A stretch of 13,424 bases of DNA, from assembly GCA_900313295.1 (NCBI GenBank), contig OMQS01000069.1, positions 1 to 13,424 of the forward strand, read 5' to 3'. Under the pieces are notes generated by a model, which ran no database searches, had not been told where the DNA came from, and was given only the letters and a program-made list of their open reading frames with translations. Source of the DNA: an uncultured Eubacteriales bacterium (lineage in GTDB: Bacteria; Bacillota; Clostridia; Oscillospirales; Oscillospiraceae). Made by a program: the position numbers and the translations under genes. Of this stretch, positions 6,793 to 13,424 are shown piece after piece. The first letter of the stretch is position 1; each line of letters begins with the position of its first letter.

Positions 6793-7788
6793 TCAGTAGG
6801 CGAAGCGGTTCATCACGCCCAGATAGGCCAGCGCACAGAAGATGGTGCTCACCGCCGCGAACACCGCCACGATCTTGGTCTCCTTCCAGCCGCACATCTC
6901 AAAATGATGGTGCAGGGGCGCCATTTTGAAAATGCGCTTGCCGTGGGTGAGCTTAAAATAGCCCACCTGCAGAATGTCGGACATGGTTTCGCAGATATAC
7001 ACGATGCCCACGGGGATCAGCACAAGGGGCATGTCGTAGGCAAAGGCCAGCGCCGCCACGGCGCCGCCCAGAAACAGCGAGCCGGTATCGCCCATGAACA
7101 CCTTGGCCGGATAGTGGTTATACAGCAAAAACGCCAGCAGGCCGCCCACCATGGCGCCGCCGAAGATGCCCAGCTGCGGAAAGCCCTTCCACACCACACC
7201 CAGCACGGCGAAGAACACCGCCACCGGCACCGTGACGCTGGAGGACAGGCCGTCCAGCCCGTCGGTGATGTTCACGGAGTTCACCGTGCCCACGATGATG
7301 AAGGCCGCCAGGATCATGTAGACCACCCAGTTGATGACCACATAGGTGTTGAAAAACGGGATATACAGGTTGGGGCTGAGATGCCCCTCCGCCCGCAGCA
7401 GGCACAAAAATGCCACTGCCGCCGCCAGCTGCAAAACGAATTTCTGAATGGCGGTGAGGCCGGTGTTGCGGTGGTGCTTCACCTTCTGATAGTCGTCAAT
7501 ATAGCCGATGACGCCGAAGATCAGGGCGAAAAGATAGACATAAATATGGGTGAAGTCGCCGTTTATCATGCCCTTCCAGCCCAAAGCCACCACGGTGATG
7601 CCGATGCCGATGATGAACATAAGCCCGCCCATGGTGGGTGTGCCCTGCTTGGTCATGTGCCAGGTGGGACCGACCTCCTTGATGCTCTGGCCGGCCTTGA
7701 GCTTGATAAGCTCGGGAATAAGCAGCTTGCCGGCCACAGCCGTGATGGCAAAACACAGCACGCAGGCCAAAATCACTTGAAGGATCAT
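6793..7788 (-). CDS. mraY: Phospho-N-acetylmuramoyl-pentapeptide transferase MraY
   Basis: MraY is the integral membrane enzyme that moves phospho-MurNAc-pentapeptide from UDP to undecaprenyl phosphate, forming lipid I. The 331-residue product has about ten membrane segments. Conserved polar loops are present in order: GPTWHMTKQGTPTMGG (40-55), IDDYQK (97-102) with the paired Asp, NSVNITDGLDGL (170-181) with Asp176 and Asp179, FMGDTGSL (231-238), and MAPLHHHFE (289-297), the HHH motif diagnostic of MraY rather than WecA or TagO. The ATG at 7788 is chosen because GAGGA at 7796-7800 lies just upstream and the protein then opens with its first membrane helix; a longer in-frame start at 7923 would overlap murE. 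It lies 47 bp after murE. murD, which often follows mraY, is absent. Confidence 0.98.
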   Translation of the reverse strand: MILQVILACVLCFAITAVAGKLLIPELIKLKAGQSIKEVGPTWHMTKQGTPTMGGLMFIIGIGITVVALGWKGMINGDFTHIYVYLFALIFGVIGYIDDYQKVKHHRNTGLTAIQKFVLQLAAAVAFLCLLRAEGHLSPNLYIPFFNTYVVINWVVYMILAAFIIVGTVNSVNITDGLDGLSSSVTVPVAVFFAVLGVVWKGFPQLGIFGGAMVGGLLAFLLYNHYPAKVFMGDTGSLFLGGAVAALAFAYDMPLVLIPVGIVYICETMSDILQVGYFKLTHGKRIFKMAPLHHHFEMCGWKETKIVAVFAAVSTIFCALAYLGVMNRFAY

Positions 7789-7835
7789 ATTTTTTTCCTC
7801 TTTCCGCCCCGATGGAGGGCTCTTTTGTTGTGGTA

Positions 7836-9263
7836 TCACAGCAGGGCTTGCACGATCTCCCGCTCGTCCATGGGGAGCATTCTGCCGCCGATCTCCTGAT
7901 AGGTTTCGTGCCCCTTGCCGCAAAGGATGATGACGTCGCCCGCTCCGGCCTGTTTCATGGCCAGCGCGATGGCCGCCCGTCGATCCGGTTCTATTATACT
8001 CTTTTTCCCCGTGGGGGCAATACCCGTCAAAATATCCTGTATGATGGCCATAGGCTCCTCGCTGCGGGGATTATCGCTGGTGACCACGGCAACGTCCGCA
8101 AGCTCCGCGGCTATACGCCCCATAAGGGGTCTTTTTTCCTTTTCGCGGTCGCCGCCACAGCCGAATACCGCGATCAGACGGCCTTTTGCAAAGCCCCGCA
8201 CGGTTTTCAGCACGTTTTCCAGCGCGTCCGGCGTATGGGCATAGTCGATGAGCACGGTGTAGGGCTTCTCCGGCGTGGGCACCACCTCCATGCGTCCCTT
8301 CACGCCGCCAAAATCCGCCAGCGCTTCGGCGCAGGTCTTGAGGGGAATGCCCAGCGCCCCGCAGGCCGCCATGGCCGCCAGTGTATTATACACCGAAAAC
8401 AGCCCCGGCACACGCAGGCGCACCGCCGCGCGCTCCTGCGCCGAGCAGGCCGTGAATGCGGCGCTCCTGTCGCGGAGCACAATGTCCTCCGCCCACAGGT
8501 CGCAGGGGGCATGGAGGCCGTAAAGAACCGTCCGGCAGGACGTGCCGGCAAGCAGCCGCTCCGTCCACGGGTCGTCGGCGTTGCACACCGCCGCTCGGCT
8601 CATGCGAAACAGTCTGGCCTTGGCGTCGCAGTAGCTGTCCATGGTGCCGTGGTAGTCCAAATGATCCTCGGTGAGGTTGGTAAAAATGCCAACGGCAAAG
8701 CCGATGCCGTCTACCCGATGCTGCACCAGCGCATGGGAGGAGACCTCCATCACCGCGTGGGTGCAGCCGGCCTCTGCCATCTGCGCAAGCAGCCGCTGCA
8801 GCTGCAGGGCGTCCGGCGTGGTGCGCTGCGCAGGAAAAGCCTGCTCCTCCACGAGATTCTCCACCGTGCCGATGAGGCCGGTCTTTAGCCCCGTCCGGCG
8901 CAGGATATGCCGCAGGAGGTGGGTCACGGTGGTTTTTCCGTTGGTGCCGGTGACGCCCAGCACCGTCAGCTTTTTCGCGGGGTGGCCATACCAGCTGCAT
9001 GCCAGCCGGCTCAGCGCCGAGCGCGCATCGCGCACCCGCACGCAGGGAACGCTGCTCTCGCCCTCGCACACCACGCCAGCAGCACCGGCCGCCATGGCCT
9101 GGGTCACATAGCGTTCCCCGTCGCACCTTGTGCCGTTCACCGCCACAAACAAGCTTCCTTTTTGAACCGCGCGGGAGTCCGCGCACACCTGTGTGATCTC
9201 CATGTCCGGCGGGATGGTCAGCGAAACGACCTCGATCCCCTCCAGCAGCTCCCGCAAACGCAT
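7836..9263 (-). CDS. murE: UDP-MurNAc-tripeptide ligase MurE (meso-DAP type)
   Basis: MurE is a cytoplasmic ATP-dependent ligase that adds the third residue to UDP-MurNAc-L-Ala-D-Glu. The 475-residue product shows the N-terminal UDP-binding domain (DSR at 29-31), the P-loop GVTGTNGKTT (103-112), the probable carbamylated Lys215 in YCDAKARLF, and the C-terminal ligase domain with YAHTPD (341-346), DNPR (397-400) and GKGHE (449-453). DNPR is the recognised mark of meso-diaminopimelate enzymes; lysine-adding MurE differs here, so mDAP peptidoglycan is predicted. ATG at 9263 is chosen because AAAGGAGA (9271-9278) lies seven bases upstream. An upstream in-frame TTG is less likely, and the ATG at 9270 is in another frame with only one base after the SD. 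Fifteen cysteines make it rather cysteine-rich. Confidence 0.97.
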   Translation of the reverse strand: MRLRELLEGIEVVSLTIPPDMEITQVCADSRAVQKGSLFVAVNGTRCDGERYVTQAMAAGAAGVVCEGESSVPCVRVRDARSALSRLACSWYGHPAKKLTVLGVTGTNGKTTVTHLLRHILRRTGLKTGLIGTVENLVEEQAFPAQRTTPDALQLQRLLAQMAEAGCTHAVMEVSSHALVQHRVDGIGFAVGIFTNLTEDHLDYHGTMDSYCDAKARLFRMSRAAVCNADDPWTERLLAGTSCRTVLYGLHAPCDLWAEDIVLRDRSAAFTACSAQERAAVRLRVPGLFSVYNTLAAMAACGALGIPLKTCAEALADFGGVKGRMEVVPTPEKPYTVLIDYAHTPDALENVLKTVRGFAKGRLIAVFGCGGDREKEKRPLMGRIAAELADVAVVTSDNPRSEEPMAIIQDILTGIAPTGKKSIIEPDRRAAIALAMKQAGAGDVIILCGKGHETYQEIGGRMLPMDEREIVQALL

Positions 9264-9270
9264 CCGGCAT

Positions 9271-9278
9271 TCTCCTTT
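9271..9278 (-). promoter_or_regulatory. Ribosome-binding site deciding the murE start
   Basis: AAAGGAGA lies seven bases before the ATG at 9263. The competing out-of-frame ATG at 9270 directly abuts this site and the in-frame TTG at 9287 lies upstream of it, so 9263 is the supported start. Confidence 0.75.
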
Positions 9279-9363
9279 CCACCGCAAAACAACACTTCAG
9301 CTTTTTCAGAAATTGCCTTTGTTTTCTTTTGCGGAATGCCTGCCGGAGAGCAGCTTTTGTATT

Positions 9364-11616
9364 TTAATCCGTCACGCCGCTGTCGCTGAGCTGGGCGGAG
9401 ATGACCGTGCCCGCCTTCACCTTGGTGCCGGCGGCCTCTGACTGGTTGATAACCCGCACGCTGCCGGCGCCGCTGTCCGTGGTGCCGGTGAAGCGCAGCA
9501 GGAGTCCCGCGTTGCTCACCGCTAAATTGGCCTCGCTGGGGGACATGCCCACAAGGGACGGCACCGTGCAGAGGGTATCCGGCTTTTCTGCGCCGGCGTA
9601 GAGGATCACCCGCGACTTGCCGGGGATCACCGTGCCGCCTTCCGGCGTCTGAGCAGTGACCGTGTCGCCGTCGCCGATGACCTTCACGGAGAAGCCCTTG
9701 GCCTTCAGCTTCGCCTGCGCCTCCTCCACGGAAAGACCCACCACATGGTATACCGACGTGTCCGCGCCCAGCAGCTCCTCCGCCGTGTAGGACGGCTCCA
9801 CGCCCAGATAGGGCAGGATCTCCGCCATGATCCGGCTGGCATAGGGCGCCACGGTGCCGCCGCCGCCCCGACCGGTGCCGGAGGGGGTATCCAGCGTCAG
9901 CAGCATGATATACTTGGGATCATCCGCCGGCGCGAAGCACATGAAGGAAAGCACCGTTTCGCCGGTCTGGCCTTTATCCGCCGTGCCGGTCTTGCCGCCG
10001 ATGCGGTAGCCGCTGACCTGGCCGTTGCGCCCCGTGCCGGAGGCCACCACGTACTCCAGGCACCGCCGCACGATGGCGGAGGTGTCCTCGCTGATGACCT
10101 GCCGCACGGGCGTGGTATCATGGCTGGAAATAACATTGCCGCTGCTGTCCACCACGCGCTCCACCACATAGGGGGTGTGGAGGTAGCCGCCGTTGACAGT
10201 GGCCGCCTGCGCCGCGATGAGCGCTACAGGGGTGGTATTGAAGTTCTGGCCGAAGGCGTAGCAGGCCAGATCCAGCTCCGAGGCCGATTCCAGCGGGGCG
10301 AAAATGCCTGTGGCCTCGCCGTCCAGATCAATGCCGCAGCCGTCGATCAGGCCGAAATCCTTCATGTACTGATAGAATTTTTCTTTACCCAGCCGCAGGC
10401 CGTAGGTGATGAAGGCGGGGTTGCAGGAGTTTCCCGTTGTCTGCTCCAGCGTCTGGTGGCCGTGGCCGCCGCGGTTGCTGCAGCGGATGGTGGCGTCCAG
10501 CACGCGGATGGCGCCGCTGCAGTCAAAGGTGGTGTTCTCGTCAATGACGCCCTCCTCCAGCGCCGCCGCCAGCGTCAGCGCCTTGAAGGTGGAGCCAGGC
10601 TCATAGGTGTCGTTGATGGCCTTGTTGCGCCACTGACGCAGCTGCGCCCCCGCCAGATCCAGCTTGCCGTTTTTCACCATTTCCGCCACGATCCCGTCAT
10701 AGACCGCCGAGGGGTCGTTGAGGTCGTAGCTGGGGTTGGAGGCCATGGCCAGAATGGCGCCGGTCTCCACGTCCATCACGATGCCCGTGGCGCCGTTAGC
10801 CGCCTGGGTGGAGTTCACCATCTCCGCCAGCGCCTTTTCCACATAGTACTGCACCGTAGCGTCCAGCGTCAGCACGATGTCGCTGCCGTTCTCGGCCTTG
10901 TAATACTGCTCATAGCCGTAGGGCATGTCGTTGCCCGCGTTGTCCTTGCTGGACACCACCAGACCCGTCTGGCCGTCCAGAATGCTGTTATACCGCGCCT
11001 CCAGCCCGTACAGGCCGTAATTATCCGTGCCCACGAAGCCGATGATCTGGGAGGCAAGGGTGGAATAGGGGTAGTAGCGCTTGGCATCGGTGACCATGTA
11101 CACGCCCTGCACGCCCTCGTCATTGATATAGCTGCGGATCTGATTGGCCACATCCTCCTCCACCCGCAGCTTCAGCACCTCGTACTGGGAGTTTGTGCGC
11201 TCCATTTTTTTCAGGATGCCCTCTTTGTTGATCTCCAGTATCTCCGAGAGCTTCTGCGCCACGCTGTCCTTGGTCCAGGACACGGGTTTATCCTTGTCGT
11301 TCAGCGCGCGGTTTATCTCCAGCGGGGACAAAAATACCGTTTCCGCCGTGGCCGAAATGGCCATGATGTTGCCGTTGCGGTCATAGATGGTGCCGCGGGT
11401 GGCCGTGACCTCCGTGCTGCGGGTCTGCTGATCCAGCGCCTTGGCCTCCAGCTCGTCGTGCCGCAGGATCTGCAGGGAAAAGAGCTTGAAGAAAAGCGCG
11501 ATAAACACCACCACGCCTAAAACCGCCATGACGATCATGGTGCGGTTCTGAATGACCCGATTGGCGCGGCGCACTTTTTCGCTTTTGCGGTTCATTCCGC
11601 CGTTGTTTGCGTCCAT
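9364..11616 (-). CDS. ftsI: Class B penicillin-binding protein with two PASTA domains (FtsI/PBP2B/SpoVD family)
   Basis: This is a monofunctional D,D-transpeptidase that cross-links septal (or spore) peptidoglycan with the SEDS polymerase. The 750-residue protein has a short basic cytoplasmic part, one membrane anchor at about 27-49, and a dimerisation/pedestal domain opening with RGTIYDRNG (74-82). The transpeptidase domain contains STFK (342-345, acyl-acceptor Ser342), SCN (397-399) and KTGT (542-545). Two PASTA domains follow at about 622-675 and 682-744; PASTA folds can bind muropeptides or help protein contacts. B. subtilis SpoVD has one PASTA and PBP2B two, so the length and architecture favour PBP2B, while a single gene in the cluster leaves both roles open. 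AAGGGAG (11624-11630) supports the ATG at 11616. A promoter lies in the preceding 181-bp gap. Confidence 0.96.
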   Translation of the reverse strand: MDANNGGMNRKSEKVRRANRVIQNRTMIVMAVLGVVVFIALFFKLFSLQILRHDELEAKALDQQTRSTEVTATRGTIYDRNGNIMAISATAETVFLSPLEINRALNDKDKPVSWTKDSVAQKLSEILEINKEGILKKMERTNSQYEVLKLRVEEDVANQIRSYINDEGVQGVYMVTDAKRYYPYSTLASQIIGFVGTDNYGLYGLEARYNSILDGQTGLVVSSKDNAGNDMPYGYEQYYKAENGSDIVLTLDATVQYYVEKALAEMVNSTQAANGATGIVMDVETGAILAMASNPSYDLNDPSAVYDGIVAEMVKNGKLDLAGAQLRQWRNKAINDTYEPGSTFKALTLAAALEEGVIDENTTFDCSGAIRVLDATIRCSNRGGHGHQTLEQTTGNSCNPAFITYGLRLGKEKFYQYMKDFGLIDGCGIDLDGEATGIFAPLESASELDLACYAFGQNFNTTPVALIAAQAATVNGGYLHTPYVVERVVDSSGNVISSHDTTPVRQVISEDTSAIVRRCLEYVVASGTGRNGQVSGYRIGGKTGTADKGQTGETVLSFMCFAPADDPKYIMLLTLDTPSGTGRGGGGTVAPYASRIMAEILPYLGVEPSYTAEELLGADTSVYHVVGLSVEEAQAKLKAKGFSVKVIGDGDTVTAQTPEGGTVIPGKSRVILYAGAEKPDTLCTVPSLVGMSPSEANLAVSNAGLLLRFTGTTDSGAGSVRVINQSEAAGTKVKAGTVISAQLSDSGVTD

Positions 11617-11727
11617 TTTTCTGCTCCCTTCCCTGAAATTATATACTTTGATTTCCGGTAAAATGCACCCTCTTTTTTTGCTGTCCCGTCTTTCTCCGGC
11701 GGGAAAAGGCGCTTACAGAACATGTCT

Positions 11728-11756
11728 ATTATACCAAAGGAAGGAGCAAGAAGTCC
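11728..11756 (-). promoter_or_regulatory. Extended -10 promoter upstream of the PBP gene
   Basis: TGGTATAAT (11728-11736, minus strand) is a perfect -10 hexamer with the extended TGn element. At the 17-bp spacing the -35 position (11751-11756) reads GGACTT, a poor match, as is usual for extended -10 promoters. Start of transcription would be near 11721, leaving a leader of about 105 nt. It would drive the PBP gene and the genes down to ftsQ independently of the mraZ promoter. Confidence 0.65.
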
Positions 11757-11769
11757 CCTTCTTACTCCT
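11742..11769. repeat. 12-bp inverted repeat overlapping the PBP promoter
   Basis: On the minus strand AGGAGTAAGAAG, a four-base GGGA loop, and CTTCTTGCTCCT form a 12-pair hairpin with one wobble pair. It starts 28 bp after the ftsL stop and spans the -35 zone of the extended -10 promoter. It lacks a clean U-tract on the minus strand (TCCTTTGG follows), so it is a weak terminator candidate at best and could be an operator or mRNA 3'-end structure. Confidence 0.6.
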
Positions 11770-11797
11770 CTTTTGTATCCCTACTATATGGGGCGGG

Positions 11798-12337
11798 TCA
11801 GCGGAAATATTCCACCACGGTTTTGGCTGCGTCGGAGATGGCCGACGCAATACTCTCCAGCGCCGTGCCCGCGTCGCTGCGGTACACCACGGCGCTGTCG
11901 CTGGCCGGCAGCTCCAGATACTCCACCTGACCGCCGATGGGCTTTTTCATGCCCTCCTCCTCGGCCACGCGCTTTACCGTGGCCAGATCGAAGGTCTTTT
12001 CGTACTGGGTCAGCAGCGCCACATGGCGTTCCTCCTGCTGGCTCATCTCCCGCTTGAGCTGGGTGATGTCCGCCGTGACCTCCGTCAGGCGCACATAGCC
12101 CATGAGCAGCACCACCACCAGACCCGCCAGCAAAGCGGCGCAGGCCAGCACCAGCGGAGAGAGCTTGGCCACAGGGCGCGCCACCGGCTGCCGTCTGGGC
12201 GCCGCAGCAGGCTCCCGACGATCTTCCTCCACGCGTCCGGCTTCCTCCAGCGCCCGCTCGCGGGCAAGGGCATCCAGATCATACGCCAGAGATCCGTCCG
12301 TATATCCGTATCTGCGCCGGTCATATTTCTGTGCCAT
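11798..12337 (-). CDS. ftsL: FtsL-like bitopic cell division protein
   Basis: FtsL forms a membrane complex with FtsQ/DivIB and FtsB/DivIC that activates the FtsW-FtsI synthase pair. The family is recognised mainly by layout. The 179-residue product has a charged cytoplasmic part rich in Arg, Glu and Ala (1-57), one membrane helix at about 59-81, an extracytoplasmic coiled-coil-like stretch (about 84-115), and the FtsL-type segment FDLATVKRVAEEEGM (116-130). It is longer than the usual FtsL of roughly 110-130 residues at both ends, with a C-terminal tail whose residues 156-178 look like an amphipathic helix. ATG 12337 has GAGGAG at 12342-12347, and starts 19 bp after rsmH. Position between rsmH and the PBP gene supports the call strongly; sequence similarity alone would not. 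Confidence 0.85.
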   Translation of the reverse strand: MAQKYDRRRYGYTDGSLAYDLDALARERALEEAGRVEEDRREPAAAPRRQPVARPVAKLSPLVLACAALLAGLVVVLLMGYVRLTEVTADITQLKREMSQQEERHVALLTQYEKTFDLATVKRVAEEEGMKKPIGGQVEYLELPASDSAVVYRSDAGTALESIASAISDAAKTVVEYFR

Positions 12338-12356
12338 AGCTCTCCTCGTCCTTTCT

Positions 12357-13322
12357 TCACAGTTTCTCCGCCACACGCAGCTTGGCACTGCGGGCACGGG
12401 GATTATATACAAGCTCTGCTTCCCCCGCCGTAATGGGCTTGCGGCTGATGAGCTTCATTTTCGGCTTCTTCCCGCATACGCACACGGGGAAATTCGGCGG
12501 GCAGGTGCAGCCCGTGGCCAGCTCCTGCAAGATTTTCTTGATGATGCGATCCTCCAGCGAATGAAAGCTGATGACCGCCAGCCGTCCGCCTGTATGCAGC
12601 TGTTCCGCCGCCGCCTTCAGCATGGGCGGCAGCTCCCCCAGTTCGTCGTTCACGGCGATGCGGATGGCCTGAAAGCTGCGCTTGGCCGGATGCTGCTTTT
12701 CCCGCAGAGCCGCCGCAGGCATGGCCTGCCGGATGATCTCCGCAAGCTGACCGGTGGTTTCTATGGGCGCTTCCTGCCGCCGGTGCACGATGGCCTTGGC
12801 GATGGCCGGTGCGTAGCGCTCCTCGCCGTATTCAAAGAGGATCCGCCGCAGCTCCTCATAGCTCCAGCCGTTTACCACGTCCCGCGCCGTCAGCGCCGCC
12901 GTCTGATCCATGCGCATGTCCAAAGGAGCGTCATGCATATAGGAAAAGCCCCGCTGCGCCTCGTCCAGCTGCGGCGAGGACACGCCCAGGTCAAACAGCA
13001 TCCCGTCCGCGCCGGAAACGCCCAGCTCTGCCAGCACCTCGCCCAAGCGGCTGAAGTTGCTGTGCACCAGCGTCACCCGATCCATATAGTCCGCCAGGCG
13101 GACTTTCGCCGCCGCGATGGCCGTTTCGTCCCGATCCAAACAGATGAGCCGGCCACCGCCCGTCAGTCTTTTTGCTATTTCAACAGAGTGGCCTGCCCGT
13201 CCCAGCGTGCCGTCCACATAGACGCCGTCGGGCTTGATGTGCAGAGCCGTCAGGCACTCCTCCAGCAGCACCGGCTTGTGGCCGAAGGCCATGTCCGACG
13301 CCGCGTTGCGGTCAAATCCCAT
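12357..13322 (-). CDS. rsmH: 16S rRNA (cytosine-1402 N4)-methyltransferase RsmH (MraW)
   Basis: RsmH uses S-adenosylmethionine to methylate N4 of C1402 in the 16S rRNA decoding centre. The 321-residue length is typical. Motifs in order are GHKPVLLEE (14-22), the SAM-binding VDGTLGRAGHS (36-46, with Arg where Gly is common), LDRD (62-65), FDLGVSSPQLD (110-120), HPAKRSFQAIRI (211-222), SFHSLEDRI (252-260), a Cys cluster CTCPPNFPVCVC (272-283), and NPRARSAKLR (307-316). The ATG at 13322 lies three bases after the mraZ TGA, which suggests translational coupling. The Shine-Dalgarno signal is weak (GGGG inside the mraZ end). Met11 is an alternative start that matches the usual family N-terminus but has no clear site of its own. 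Confidence 0.97.
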   Translation of the reverse strand: MGFDRNAASDMAFGHKPVLLEECLTALHIKPDGVYVDGTLGRAGHSVEIAKRLTGGGRLICLDRDETAIAAAKVRLADYMDRVTLVHSNFSRLGEVLAELGVSGADGMLFDLGVSSPQLDEAQRGFSYMHDAPLDMRMDQTAALTARDVVNGWSYEELRRILFEYGEERYAPAIAKAIVHRRQEAPIETTGQLAEIIRQAMPAAALREKQHPAKRSFQAIRIAVNDELGELPPMLKAAAEQLHTGGRLAVISFHSLEDRIIKKILQELATGCTCPPNFPVCVCGKKPKMKLISRKPITAGEAELVYNPRARSAKLRVAEKL

Positions 13323-13325
13323 GGC

Positions 13326-13424
13326 TCACAGCCCCATCTCTTCCATGGCCTGCTCCAGCGAACCGCTCTCAAAGGCCATGGCTTCCTCTCTGGCCCAGCG
13401 CTCGGCGTTCCAGATCTCGGCGCG
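13326..13424 (-). CDS. mraZ: MraZ, C-terminal end only (cut by window edge)
   Basis: Only the last 32 residues are visible, beginning RAEIWNAERW and ending in a TGA. The E-I-W-x-x-E-R-W pattern is the normal end of the second AbrB-like half of MraZ, after which a short helix-prone acidic tail follows. MraZ is a ring-forming DNA-binding protein that represses its own dcw operon by binding repeats upstream of mraZ; those sites would lie outside this window. Being the first gene of dcw clusters and directly abutting rsmH supports the call. Because so little is present, the assignment rests on this motif plus context. Confidence 0.87.
   Translation of the reverse strand, partial: RAEIWNAERWAREEAMAFESGSLEQAMEEMGL

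Noticed and set aside
7789..7923. Longer in-frame start for mraY
   Set aside because: It would overlap the end of murE and add a basic leader unlike MraY; ATG 7788 has a ribosome-binding site and the usual family start.
4375..8888. Several plus-strand frames of 310-375 codons opposite murG, ftsW, mraY and murE
   Set aside because: Each lies over a confidently identified minus-strand gene and has the Gln/His/Gly/Ala-rich composition of a shadow frame.
9282..9334. Inverted repeat CCGCAAAA / TTTTGCGG in the PBP-murE gap
   Set aside because: Eight pairs enclosing a 37-nt loop; too loose to support a regulatory structure.
9745..11520. A 591-codon open frame on the plus strand opposite the PBP gene
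   Set aside because: It is antisense to a gene with full catalytic motifs, has a low-complexity His/Gly/Ala/Val/Arg-rich product with no recognisable domain, and arises from the strong G/C third-position bias of the true gene.
11617..11723. Small ORF beginning at an ATG just downstream of the extended -10 element
   Set aside because: It has no Shine-Dalgarno sequence, would start at about the transcription start, and runs out of frame into the PBP gene.
13290..13292. Internal ATG (codon 11) as the true rsmH start
   Set aside because: It matches the usual family N-terminus but has no visible Shine-Dalgarno sequence, while the ATG at 13322 is placed for coupling to mraZ. Not fully excluded.

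Overview
This window is a chromosomal division and cell wall (dcw) cluster from a high-GC (about 60 % by eye), spore-forming-type member of the Clostridia. The Oscillospirales are the likeliest home, but that is inference from gene order and composition, not a database match. Every real gene lies on the minus strand, so transcription runs from the right end of the window to the left. The long plus-strand open frames are codon-bias shadows. No mobile element, CRISPR array, tRNA or rRNA was seen.

In transcription order the layout is: the 3' end of mraZ; rsmH (mraW); an ftsL-like gene; a 181-bp spacer carrying a good extended -10 promoter and a hairpin; a two-PASTA class B penicillin-binding protein (ftsI/PBP2B/SpoVD family); murE; mraY; ftsW/spoVE; murG; murA; ftsQ/divIB; a 142-bp spacer with a strong sigma-A-type promoter; ftsZ; an intrinsic terminator; and a separate gene for the sporulation protease SpoIVB, cut by the left edge one codon before its expected catalytic serine. 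Other gaps are 3 to 100 bp and most genes have a clear Shine-Dalgarno sequence.

The genes form one working set. MurA makes the first committed UDP-MurNAc precursor. MurE adds the third stem-peptide residue, and its DNPR motif predicts meso-diaminopimelate. MraY and MurG make lipid I and lipid II. The FtsW/SpoVE polymerase and the PBP build septal or spore peptidoglycan under the FtsQ/FtsL scaffold, and FtsZ positions the machine. murB, murC, murD and murF are missing from the cluster, and murA sits where Bacillus carries murB. SpoIVB next to ftsZ links the cluster to endospore formation; in many Firmicutes spo0A follows spoIVB, but that would be outside the window.

I found no undescribed gene system here. 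The points most worth a second look are regulatory: the promoter/hairpin overlap before the PBP gene, a hairpin that could mask the murA ribosome-binding site, a perfect 16-bp palindrome before spoIVB, and the reduced cluster content with an unusually cysteine-rich MurA.
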